From: Pleurotus ostreatus/Saccharomyces cerevisiae fusant
Taxonomy: Eukaryota > Opisthokonta
Assembly (NCBI GenBank): GCA_024196135.1
Contig: JAMQCK010000538.1
Span: forward strand, 1 to 20,461
Reading direction: 5' to 3'
DNA: 20,461 bases
In this document: piece after piece, positions 1-8,160 of the stretch
Position numbering within the stretch: position 1 is the stretch's first letter
How the letters are laid out: each line of letters opens with the position of its first letter
The notes under the pieces: generated by a model
Seen by the model: the letters and a program-made list of their open reading frames with translations, nothing else
What the model was told of the DNA's origin: nothing
The model's database searches: none
Made by a program: the position numbers and the translations under genes

Positions 1-785
1 GGGATCGACAAGTCGATGCGCTTCCATGTGGGCGAGCCTGTTAGCGTCAAGTGGCAGGCGCCGCGCAAGCACTCGCGTCGGGACTGGATTGGTATCTACA
101 GAGTGCGTGTCCTTCTCTTCAGCCCTCTTCTGTGGTCGCAAGCTGACGAATATTTTACAGGTCGGCGCAAACAAGTCAAACCTGGTCACCAAGGTCTCGT
201 CGCTGGGCATGTGGGTACCGGTGCACGATGATGAGTGGGAGGGTGATATCCCGCTCAACCCTGACCGGCCTATCACACCCGACCGCGAGTCCGACAGTGG
301 TACGGTCACCTTCAAGGGCGGCGCGTTGCCGTGGACGGCGGGCAAGTACGAGGTCCGGTACCACCATGACGGCAAGTACAATGTAATGAGCATCGATGGA
401 CCGTTCGAAGTCTACCGTGAGTCTATTCCTCCCATCGTCCCCATGCACTCCTCTCATCGTCTCTCCAGTTACCAAGCCTGAGGAGCTCACCTTCGACTCT
501 GTTCGCGAGACCCTCATGCGCGTCGTACCGCTCTGTCTGGACTCGGACCCGTCTCTCATCCCGCTGTCCTGCAAGAAGGAAGAAGAGAGATCTCCCGAAG
601 ACGACCGTGACCCAGACGACTTCAATTTCTGGTCCGAGCGGCAGGCGAAGCGCATCTGTCTGGTCATCAAGCAAATCTTCGGCGTCGAGTACGTGCCGGA
701 CGTGATCGTCGCCGACGCGAATCTGTCCGCGTTGGCGAATCGCATCCTTCTGTCACTGGAGCTTATCAAGCCTACGACGGCGTGA
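1..785 (+). CDS. CHO2: Phosphatidylethanolamine N-methyltransferase, C-terminal part (5' partial)
   Basis: Cho2 is an ER membrane enzyme that makes the first S-adenosylmethionine-dependent methylation of phosphatidylethanolamine on the way to phosphatidylcholine. Only the last 224 residues are here. Exons are <1-102, 161-416 and 469-785, with introns of 58 and 52 nt (donors GTGCGT and GTGAGT). The joined protein has the soluble C-terminal signature I recall for fungal Cho2: VKWQAPRKHSRRDWIGIYR, then SSLGMWVPVHDDEW, YEVRYHHDGKYNVMS, VPLCLDSDPSLIPLSC, DPDDFNFWSERQAKRI and VADANLSALANRIL. The catalytic membrane-spanning methyltransferase repeats lie upstream of the window. An acidic insert (KKEEERSPEDDRD) before DPDDF is typical of variable spacing there. 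The reading frame is open at base 1, so the gene continues to the left. Identification is firm; the start cannot be given. Confidence 0.94.
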
Positions 786-1076
786 CGAAGGAGAAGGTTG
801 GCATGTGGGTGGTGAAAAGGGATGAGGAGTCGGATGACGAGGTCGACGACGACGACGATTTTCTTGGGTTTGGAATTTTTTGCTGAAACGGGGAGGAAGG
901 AATGAGGACGGAGATCTGGACGGATCGGCATTTGGAAGGGTTGGATCTACTTTCGCTACGTGACGTTGTCATGACGGTTATGACTGGAATGACAAGCGAT
1001 GCTTTTTTTCTATGACAGGCCCTGTCTTCTCCGGCGTCCATCCTGTCCCACGAACTTTCTCTCCACTACTCTTCCG
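786..1076. other. Convergent 3' intergenic region between CHO2 and ALKBH6
   Basis: About 290 bp separate the two facing stop codons. It must hold both 3' UTRs and polyadenylation signals. It has short T runs (for example near 863 and 1003) but no clear gene or repeat. Confidence 0.6.
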
Positions 1077-2372
1077 CTACCGCTTGCTCAAGCCGCCCAG
1101 CAGTTTTCCGGCACTGGCAACGCGAGCAACATCGCGGCAGGTCAAGCTGTACCGGGTCGTGCGCGGTATCGTCTTGCCCTCGCTGATGGCCTTCTTGAGG
1201 TCGTCGTCGGCGAGGAGTTCCCAGTTGTCGAGCTCGACATCAAGGTCAGGGAGTCGAGGTTTGCTGTCAGACTTGGCGGGCGCGAAGAGGTCCTCAGTGA
1301 TGTCACGGATACTACAGCAAGTCAAGATGTGTGTCGTGTCCCGACGCAAGCAACGCACCCGTGCAGGTGCGTCTTGTATAGCGTTCCAGTGGTGATGACG
1401 ACGCTACGAGGCTCGAGGAGGACGGTGAGGACCGGCCTGGAATCAATGCGGCGACCATGATTCGAAGTCGACGGCTCCTTGGCGCCTTCCGCATCTTCCG
1501 CATCGCCCTCGCCCTCCGGTGCGTAGCAAAAGTAGTGAAATATCGCATGGCCACCGAGAGATATCGTGGCGACGACAGGGTGGTACGCAGGCCCATCCTC
1601 GTGAGGCTCAAGACTATTTTGAGTTAAGAAGTGACTGAACGACGTCGAGTGCCTACCATGATACCCTGGCCGGGAAGGTACTGATCGAAGGACGGAGAAA
1701 GTCAGCCAACTCCTCTATGAGCAATAGAACAACAACTTCAAACCTCGTTCATGATGATGTGGTTCGGCTGGCCATGAGGAGAGCCCTCGAAAGCCTCAGT
1801 CGCTTTTAGTCGCGAGACGATGTCGGGGCTGGATGAGTTAAAGGGACTACTAGCATCGAGTGCTCCAATTGAGAAGTTCAGAAGCTACGCACTAGGACGT
1901 GACAAAAGCAGGTAATTCTCGAGCGAGAAGCACATTCTTGGGCGTGATTTCCCCGCCTGATGGAGGCACCGTGAGTGAAAGGTCGGTTCATTCGAGCACA
2001 GTGGTACTGTACCCCAAAGTTGCAGCCTGAAGAGCACGAGTTATTAGCTCGTATAACCCCGAGGTCAAGAGAGGCTTACCTCCGATTTTTCAATTGCTTC
2101 CAGCTTTGCGTCGGTGATTCCTGTATCTGGAGAGGCGACACGTCGGTGGTAGATTCAGTACCTCTCTCAGATTCGCCCGACCTTGCGTATCAAGTATTCT
2201 TCTTCATCTTCCTATCCGACATCAAGCTCGTGCCGAGACTGCTCGCGACTTCGAGACGTACGGTGACGAAGTTGGGAATGTAGTAAACACCCGTTCCCTC
2301 GGGGAAGCTTGTGTTAGGAGGGACGAGATACTTCGCGATGGGTTTTACAGAATCTTGCGAGGATGAAGCCAT
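1077..2372 (-). CDS. ALKBH6: AlkB homologue 6, Fe(II)/2-oxoglutarate-dependent dioxygenase
   Basis: Nine exons on the minus strand, in transcript order: 2372-2262, 2211-2182, 2126-2080, 2026-2013, 1956-1893, 1828-1744, 1680-1657, 1606-1359 and 1311-1077. They join to 858 nt, 285 residues. All junctions are GT-AG and keep frame. The N-terminus has YYIPNFVT and EDEEEYLIRK, then NRRLQLWGGEIT, PNHIIMNEYLPGQGIMPHED and VATISLGGHAIFHY. The Fe(II) ligands are visible: H127 and D129 in HED, and distal H207 in YKTHLHG. The 2-oxoglutarate-binding arginine pattern is R261-x5-R267 in RYSLTCR. Length is close to that of animal ALKBH6 (about 240 residues) plus a 20-residue acidic insert before NHGRRIDSRP. 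Family members demethylate or bind nucleic acid, but the ALKBH6 substrate is poorly defined. Exon 4 is only 14 nt. One intron end (acceptor at 1607) was chosen because it restores IM-PHEDGP. Confidence 0.93.
2013..2026 (-). other. 14-nt micro-exon of ALKBH6
   Basis: It encodes LQLW plus split codons on both sides and bridges KNRR and GGEIT. It is bounded by a CTCTTCAG acceptor and a GTACAG donor. Skipping it would shift the frame (14 is not a multiple of 3). Confidence 0.85.
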
Positions 2373-2779
2373 ATTTTATATTCCGTGGGCGAAAAATCAG
2401 TGCGAGGATGTTGATGGTGGGTGGCAAGACGCGTCACGGGCAGGTTGAAGTCTCGAACAGAGGCTCGGCAGCTGCAGAACGCGTCTTGACCTCGACAATC
2501 ATCTGTATCGCTGCGACTCACCGACCTCTATTTCCCAACTTCCCGCACCTTGACTCTTTCACGGACGTGCTGCCTCCCGAAGAATTCATCTCGGATACCG
2601 GGCCTGACCCGTTTGACCTGAAAACGGTAGCCTCCACGTCTCGCACAGGGGCTTCGGTGGTGCCGTAGAGCGTGTTGGCTGTGACATCCATTCTCTCCCG
2701 ACGTCCACGAGTTCTACTCGTGTCGACAGAGCCCATATTAATCTATCAAAGCTGGGGAAGCGAGCTTGCTATAGCGTTG
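2373..2779. promoter_or_regulatory. Divergent intergenic region, ALKBH6 / gene A
   Basis: About 407 bp between two start codons that face away from each other, so it should carry both promoters. A plus-strand frame is open across 2363-2668, but it has no family resemblance and overlaps the ALKBH6 start region on the other strand. I treat it as non-coding. AT-rich stretches (TATTTTATATTC near 2373) are seen, but I cannot assign elements firmly. Confidence 0.5.
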
Positions 2780-4172
2780 ATGGCGCATATTGTCGAGGCT
2801 AGCGACCGCGAGATCATTCGCGTTCCCCTCGCTGCTCTCGAATTGCCCTCAAATCTCCCTGCCGTACCTCTCATCGTACAAGAAGGCAGCTTCTCTGCGA
2901 CGCCATTTAGCGACGACTTCAGCTTGATGGCCACTCTTTTGCGGCTGGATCGTAGGTCGCTTTTTTCTGGCTCTACCGTCGATCTCGAAGTGGCCTACCT
3001 CATTCCGCCGAATGAGGATCCGTCCGAGAATGCGCGCGTTGTGAGTGGAGGCTCTTATGGTATACATTTTCTTAGCTGATTGATGTTGACTGCGCAGGAA
3101 GAGGTGTGCAATCGCCTTGGATTTGGAGGCAATGACAGGTCATTTCGAACAGACGGTCTCATGAATACGTTCCTTCGTGCGTAGTGGGTGTTCCTCTGGC
3201 AGCGCGGTTTTTGACACATCTGTGTAGTTGAAACCTCCCTTCGAACTCATTTGGACGACCTCGCAACGTTCTGCATCACCCTCCCGTTTGTGGAGTTCTG
3301 TAGTCTCTGCGATCAACTGCAGCTTGACAATCAAGAGTGGTCGAAGCGAGCGAAACAGGATCCCGCCGCACAGCGTATACTGGGTGTCCGCATTCTATCG
3401 ACTGCCTGCTACTGTACGCTCACGACACCTTATAGAGCCACGAACCACGCCTTCATACGTACGAAATTCAGCAGCTGGCCTTCTACAGGCTTTCGCCCGC
3501 TTTCCTCCCCAACGATGCGGCCATTCAAATCATACCCAGCGAATGTCGCACTCTTGATCAACCATGCCCGAACGCTCCACCTGTCCCGCAGAGACCCGCA
3601 ATCTACGACGAGCTTGTCTGCCAAATTCCCTATCCCCCATCTCTCCGATCGCGAAAGGACAAGTTGTCGCCTCTCGCGTTGCTCGTCAACGCGCACTACA
3701 AATTTCTGACATACATGGCGAGGGTGCCTAAAAGGCGCCGGTGTTTCCACTTGGAGCAATACTCCCTTTTCCTGAATCGCTTCATGGACTTATTGTACTT
3801 CGTGCCACCTTCGGGACCGGAGGTTCCATCCGATACTCTGGTCGCCGACAGTACCGGTTTGTCGTTGGCGGACGCCAGCGACCGCAATAGGTCGTTCGAA
3901 TGCGACAACACTTCAGCTGACGCCTTCGAGATGCCGGACGAAGACGATCTGATCAACGGGCTCACTATCCAGGAGATGGATTCTGCCATCCGGCAGGCCA
4001 GCGACCCTCGTTCTACGGATGCCGCCAGGGTGCAAGCGGCGATGTTGATGTTCGGGATGGCTGGCAGTGAGTCTCCTACCCCGATTGCGAGTTGCGGCGA
4101 CGTTGATCCAGAGCAGATCATCGACTGCCCGACAATCCATTATTGGGTTATTGGGGAGGTGGTGAGGTTTAG
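2780..4172 (+). CDS. Gene A: uncharacterised protein with degenerate HNH_2-like N-terminal domain
   Basis: Model: exons 2780-3040, 3098-3176, 3228-3385, 3472-4066 and 4117-4172; 382 residues. The N-terminal third follows the layout I know from fungal HNH_2 proteins: a CxxTG-like LFSGS, then LEVAYLIPP where the family has an AHIIP-type motif, then a short helix with EEVCNRLGF, then NTFLLETSLRTHLDD where the family has N-x-L-L-x-x-x-L-H-x-x-F-D. Both expected histidines are replaced (Y73, R119), so nuclease activity is doubtful. The rest (FCSLCDQLQLDNQEW, KDKLSPLALLV, FHLEQYSLFLNRFMDLLYF and an acidic tail with DEDDLINGLT) matches no family I recognise. Gene B at 14479-15945 is a paralogue. Third-position differences between the two confirm the frames. 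Weak points are intron 3386-3471, whose donor GTCCGC is poor, and the last exon, chosen for similarity to gene B's ending. Confidence 0.72.
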
Positions 4173-4473
4173 GCAACGCACATTCTGTGGTCGCTCGCTT
4201 GAACCTGTTCAATCAAGGTTTGTATGGTCTGTTTAACCTCCGGGTCCTTTTGGTCACAGAGCAGCCAATGTAGCTTGGGGAGACAACACTCTTGATATAG
4301 GGATACATGTACATTATGAGTCCGTGAGTGACGATTTTACAGTGTCATTACATGCTTCCGCATCAGTCCAGCTTCTCCTTGACCTGCTGGTCAACCATCC
4401 GCTGCGCCTCATTCCTAGTCTCGTAGCTAAGAATGCACTTAGATGGTGTCCATACGGCCTTGAGTGCACGCCC
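4173..4473. other. Convergent intergenic spacer between gene A and the small hydrophilic protein gene
   Basis: Roughly 300 bp with no convincing gene. A plus frame at 4324-4581 is mostly the shadow of the minus-strand gene that follows. It should hold the two 3' UTRs. Confidence 0.5.
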
Positions 4474-4909
4474 TCACCTCGGGCCCTCCCCAACGAAGTT
4501 ATCCGTCTTAGGCCGCGTCCCGGTGTCCTTCCCCTGCTTCGCGTCTTGCAACTCGTGCTTGAGATCGCCGCCGTCCAATGACTGGTCGATCAGCCCGTTC
4601 TGCGGCAGCCGGCCCTTCTGCCCGTCGCGCTCCCAGACGCGTTCGTCGGCGCTGTAGCCACCGGATTGGGTCGCTGTGGCGGAGATCGGGATGAGAGGGG
4701 AGGGAGGGGAGATGGTGGTAGGACGCACTGTCGTTGAGTGGGGGGTAGTTGCTGTGCTTGTAGGTGAGGTCGCGCTCGGTCTGTGCGTCTCGGGCGGCTG
4801 TGGGCTGGTGCATGAGCTGGGGTATCAGGATGGTAAGTCGGTAGCACGCACTCTCGTTCACAAGCGAGCCCTGCTTGCCGAAGCCTTGCGAGCCGTATTC
4901 GTCAGACAT
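4474..4909 (-). CDS. Small hydrophilic, probably disordered protein
   Basis: Three exons on the minus strand: 4909-4862, 4816-4729 and 4673-4474, giving 111 residues. It starts MSDEYGSQGFGKQGSL and contains RDAQTERDLTYKHSNYPPLN, SGGYSADERVWERDGQKGRL, LIDQSLDGGDLKHELQDAKQ and KTDNFVGEGPR at the end. It has no signal peptide, no membrane segment and few hydrophobics. It is rich in G, D, K, Q and S, so it is likely an intrinsically disordered, hydrophilin-like cytosolic protein. I cannot name a characterised family; similar short proteins seem common in mushrooms, but that is from memory. The first intron (4817-4861, 45 nt, donor GTGAAC) keeps frame whether or not it is removed, so a longer form is possible. 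The second (4674-4728, 55 nt, donor GTGCGT) is needed for the frame change. It shares an upstream region with MPP6. Confidence 0.75.
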
Positions 4910-5180
4910 GGTGATAATAAAGATGGGTCTGGTCGGTGAGTGGAATGTGTATGTCGTCCTACTCGCTCACCGCTGCCCTTATATCCCAGTAGCGCCCCGC
5001 CATGACGTCGACGAGCGCGTCACTTGAGTCGCGTCTAATGACTGCGTCCCGCGCACGTGGCACGCGTTGTTTACGTGCGATTGGCGCCCCGCGCGATTTT
5101 CCTCCCGCCGCCACGAGGTTGGCGCTTGCCCTCCGCCTTTCGCCCCTCCTTGTTTCTCGCGCGTGCGACATACAGTGACG
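4910..5180. promoter_or_regulatory. Bidirectional promoter region between the small hydrophilic protein gene and MPP6
   Basis: About 271 bp separate the two diverging start codons. It holds a palindromic CACGTG at 5054-5059, an ACGCGT hexamer at 5062-5067 and an inverted CCAAT box (ATTGG) at 5080-5084, clustered within 31 bp. CACGTG is bound by bHLH factors in fungi, ACGCGT resembles an MCB element, and CCAAT is the Hap-complex site. Use of any of them here is inference. Confidence 0.55.
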
Positions 5181-6053
5181 ATGTCGAAGCTCAGCAATAG
5201 TATCCTGAGCCTCAAGTTTATGCAGAATGCGCAGCGCGCAAAGCAGCAGAAAGAGGTCGAGATCGAGCGCGCGAAGGTGAAGGATGAGGCGGAGTGGGAG
5301 GTGCCGAAGGAGGTGAGGGAGGGATGGGGGCCGACAAGTAGCTCATCGTGCGTGTGAACCCTTTGCGTCGCTGTCTACGGTGGCTAATCATCGTCCCGCA
5401 GGAGTGCCGTATCGTTGGAGGACTCGTACCTTCCGTTTCTGTATCCGGTCCTGGAGACTGCAGGTGCAGAGGCACCCATCAAGGGTCGCAGGAGATATAA
5501 GAATGGGGAACTGGTGAAAGAGGAGGTGCGTGGCTTTTGGCAGGTCCCTGATCATACGCTGACGATGAACCAGATTCCCGAAGTGCCAGCACCGGCTGAG
5601 GAAGCCACTGCGTCGACATCGAAGGCAGAAGACCCATCATTGCAGGACTCTCCCTCCCGGAAAGAATCTAGCCGCTCTGGAAAGCCTAAGAGTGGCCTCA
5701 GCGCACCAAAGAAGAAGCGCAAAGACCTGAAGGCCGAAGCGACAGACGATATACCGGGCAACGCAAAGACGGTCCAAGATCTGATTCGCGAGAACGCGGG
5801 CATCGGCGTCGATCTTCGAGGCGCGCGAGCGGCTCCCGCGCGCGCAGCTCCTAGTCCTCCGGTTTTTCTGAAGCCGTCTGGCGTCGATGAGCCGTCGAAG
5901 GCGCCCGCTACTGCATCGTCCACCGTGAAGATGGAACAATCGAGCGATTCGCCACCCTCCAGCAAACCCTCGAAAAAGTCCAAGCGGAAGAGCGAAGGCG
6001 ACGGCGAATCTGTGAAGCCCAAGAAGAAGAAGAAAAAGGAGCCCGCAGCGTAA
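5181..6053 (+). CDS. MPP6: M-phase phosphoprotein 6 / exosome cofactor Mpp6
   Basis: Exons 5181-5347, 5402-5525 and 5574-6053, 256 residues. Mpp6 is a nuclear RNA-exosome cofactor that binds the exosome core and helps recruit the Mtr4 helicase for rRNA and non-coding RNA processing. The N-terminus MSKLSNSILSLKFMQNAQRA carries the family hallmark (basic/hydrophobic segment with [RL]xKFMQ). It is followed by a charged helix ending in EWEVPKE, then LEDSYLPFLYPVLE and GRRRYKNGEL, the counterpart of the conserved GRxSF region. The C-terminus is lysine-rich (KPSKKSKRKS and KPKKKKKKEPAA), fitting nuclear location and RNA binding. Intron 1 (5348-5401) has donor GTGCGT. Intron 2 (5526-5573, 48 nt) keeps frame if retained but has donor GTGCGT, a CTGAC branch site and a CAG acceptor, so I remove it. 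It is longer than human MPHOSPH6 (160 residues) because of a disordered middle. Confidence 0.9.
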
Positions 6054-6435
6054 TTGTGCCCTACTAGTACAGGATTCCTACGCTTTCTTCTTCACAATGT
6101 GACGTTTGGTGCGCCTCCATACTGGGCTACGCATACGCCATCGGCAATTATGGGCCCACTAACGTCTCACAGACGACTCCGTGCCCTGTCAGGTAGACAC
6201 CATGCACTTCGAGCTCTACATTCACGCACAATTCTATGCGTCTTGGGATTTGCAGCTGTACTTCATGAGATGCAATGCTTATTGCCTTTGAGGCAACTTC
6301 AACACCATCTTGTCCCTGTTAATCCAGAAGTCGATGCCCTTCAATGCACTGCGTATCACACCTCTCCGCCATTGCCGATCCACTTGCGTTGCTTCGTTTA
6401 TGTTTGTTTGCCTTGTTTGAGTTCTGAGGCGTGAT

Positions 6436-6686
6436 TAGACCGTATTGGATTCCGCGAAACTCGCAGTTTCGAGTTTGGAAACTGGCGAGTTCAGAAACAA
6501 GAAACGAGGACTTTCGAACTCGCCAGCGCGCCTTCACACGGTGACGTCAGGGTTCCTTGGGTGCAACCAGGCGCTGCTGCCCGCCAACCCGAGGCTCCAA
6601 CGTCGAGTTCCAAAGTCGGAGATAACTCGTTTGCAACACGGCGTCCAGTTTCCAAATTTGAGTTTCGCGATGTCCAATACGGTCTA
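6436..6686. mobile_element. Candidate MITE with long inverted ends and TA flanks
   Basis: The outer arms 6438-6485 and 6645-6684 are reverse complements apart from an 8-nt insertion in the left arm and a few mismatches. They begin GACCGTATTGGA and end TCCAATACGGTC in register. A TA dinucleotide lies at each edge (6436-6437 and 6685-6686), as for Tc1/mariner-type target duplication. Weaker complementarity continues inwards (about 6505-6540 with 6592-6620). The left arm also holds a perfect 11-bp hairpin (CTGGCGAGTTC 6482-6492 with 6516-6526). No coding capacity. About 250 bp and non-autonomous; the parent transposase family is inferred only from the TA. Confidence 0.7.
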
Positions 6687-7054
6687 TTGACGATTGATCG
6701 AGGAGATTGATCCGTCCTAAACGGAGATACCGGGTCTGCAACACGCCCCGCTGGTACGGTCACGTGCATTATGGACTTTTGACAGGACGCGTATTTGGCT
6801 CTGTTGCTCTGTTTCCAGGCTCTTACTCTCATGTTCCCTACAAGTTCATCCACTTAAGACTAAATGAGATCTTTGAGTCTGAAGCCCGCGAGGTGAAGAA
6901 GTGCCGACCAGAGTTCCCTCGCATACGCCAGGGCGTATATACTCAGCTCTCGCAGGTGACATGGCGGCATATAGGTGTGTAGTATTATAGTAAATGCAAT
7001 GAATGGCTGAATATTTGCGCTAAAGCTGCTACATAACGCACTCAATATTGACCT

Positions 7055-7092
7055 CGACTAAAAACACCGACCTGGATAAAACACCGACCTGG
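7055..7092. repeat. Short tandem direct repeat
   Basis: The string AAAACACCGACCTGGA occurs twice in tandem with a one- to two-base spacer. A related longer-range pair, TATT(T)GACCTCGAC, lies at about 7047 and 7137. Confidence 0.7.
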
Positions 7093-8067
7093 AAGTTCTT
7101 ACGCATCCTGCGTGTTTTCGCTACGAAGCCCGCGCGTATTTGACCTCGACCGAGCTCCTCAAAAAGAAAATGGGCGGTTGCACCATCTATACACTGCTTC
7201 CTCGACGCTACGCGCCCAGTCGAGGCCTAATTTTGAGGATTCCCTATTTTGTAGCTCGCAGGTAGCCAAGCGCCGCTGAGACACGAGATAAGCACCGCCC
7301 GGCCCAAGCATCTCATATGTTCTCACACACCGACTGCTCGCCATACCCCTCAGGTGGCAGACATCCGAGCGGCATGGAGCCAACACTCAGCAGAGCGCAA
7401 GCATCAATGAATGACGACCACTCGACGCCATGCCGCGCACATAATGCGGCCTTTACACCGGAAGTATGGATTTCTATCATATCTAGCACTGCCGACTACA
7501 ACACCAGTGTCTAATCTACGTCGACTACAAGAGCGTATAGCCTCCCCCATACCATCACAATCACCAGCTGACCATCTTTTTAGCGTCTCGAACACCGCTA
7601 GTGCTTGGCCAGCTAAAGGATCGCTTCCGAGCCTGCTGAGCGCAGGCTACGCAGTGATTATGCCGATTGACGAAGCCCCGGCATACTCGTTGTGGCGGCG
7701 GGCGCGGCGGTCAGCTGAAGCTTGCTTTGCTTCGCGATGGCGGAGCGGAACACCGAGTCCAAAAGGCCGAGCGTTCTGCAAGCATTGGCTCACCATAACA
7801 GACAAGGGCGCCACAGCCTCAGAGAAGTACCTGCCCTTCATTCTATCTGAGTCCAAGCTGAACGTCGTCCCCGTCCGGGGGTGGCGGCGACGTGATCGTT
7901 GACGAAGTGATGGTCACACTGAATTTGATCTCCCGAGAACGTCTCATCGCGTTGACCGATATGGATGCTGTAATTCAATGGTCAACGCGGCTCTGCTTCT
8001 TTGCTCCTGCTCCCACGTTCCCTCGCCACTTCCAGTGTCGCTGGCCTCCCCGAGGGCGCAGCCTTAT

Positions 8068-8160
8068 ATGCACGAGCCGACCGCGACCTTTCCCCTATGG
8101 CCGCGTTGTCCCTACACAACGCGATCTTCTCTCCAACAACCCACGACGGCCCGTCCCTGA
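8068..8160 (+). promoter_or_regulatory. Upstream ATG / overlapping uORF of the membrane-protein gene
   Basis: An ATG at 8068 opens a 30-residue frame that runs past the chosen main start (8097) out of frame and stops at 8158-8160. Another ATG in the same frame lies at 7978. If the transcript starts upstream of 8068, this uORF would lower translation from 8097. If it starts between 8070 and 8097, it has no effect. Confidence 0.35.

Larger units (their letters stand above)
6054..8096. other. Long gene-free interval with a MITE candidate
   Basis: About 2 kb between MPP6 and the membrane-protein gene. Short frames on both strands have no recognisable motif and no third-position bias that I can see. 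It holds an inverted-repeat element at 6436-6686 and small direct repeats at 7055-7092 and 7047-7150. The part near 8096 must contain the promoter and leader of the next gene. Degenerate transposon remnants are possible but not identifiable by eye. Confidence 0.6.

Noticed and set aside
176..931. 251-codon minus frame opposite CHO2.
   Set aside because: CHO2 motifs are clear on the plus strand across 1-785; the minus frame is a shadow.
4508..4909. Unspliced 133-residue reading of the small hydrophilic protein gene.
   Set aside because: After the second exon it turns into Arg-rich shadow sequence; splicing at 4728/4674 gives the coherent hydrophilic C-terminus instead.
7411..7902. 163-codon plus frame in the gene-free interval.
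   Set aside because: No recognisable motif, odd composition, no supporting splice structure or paralogue.
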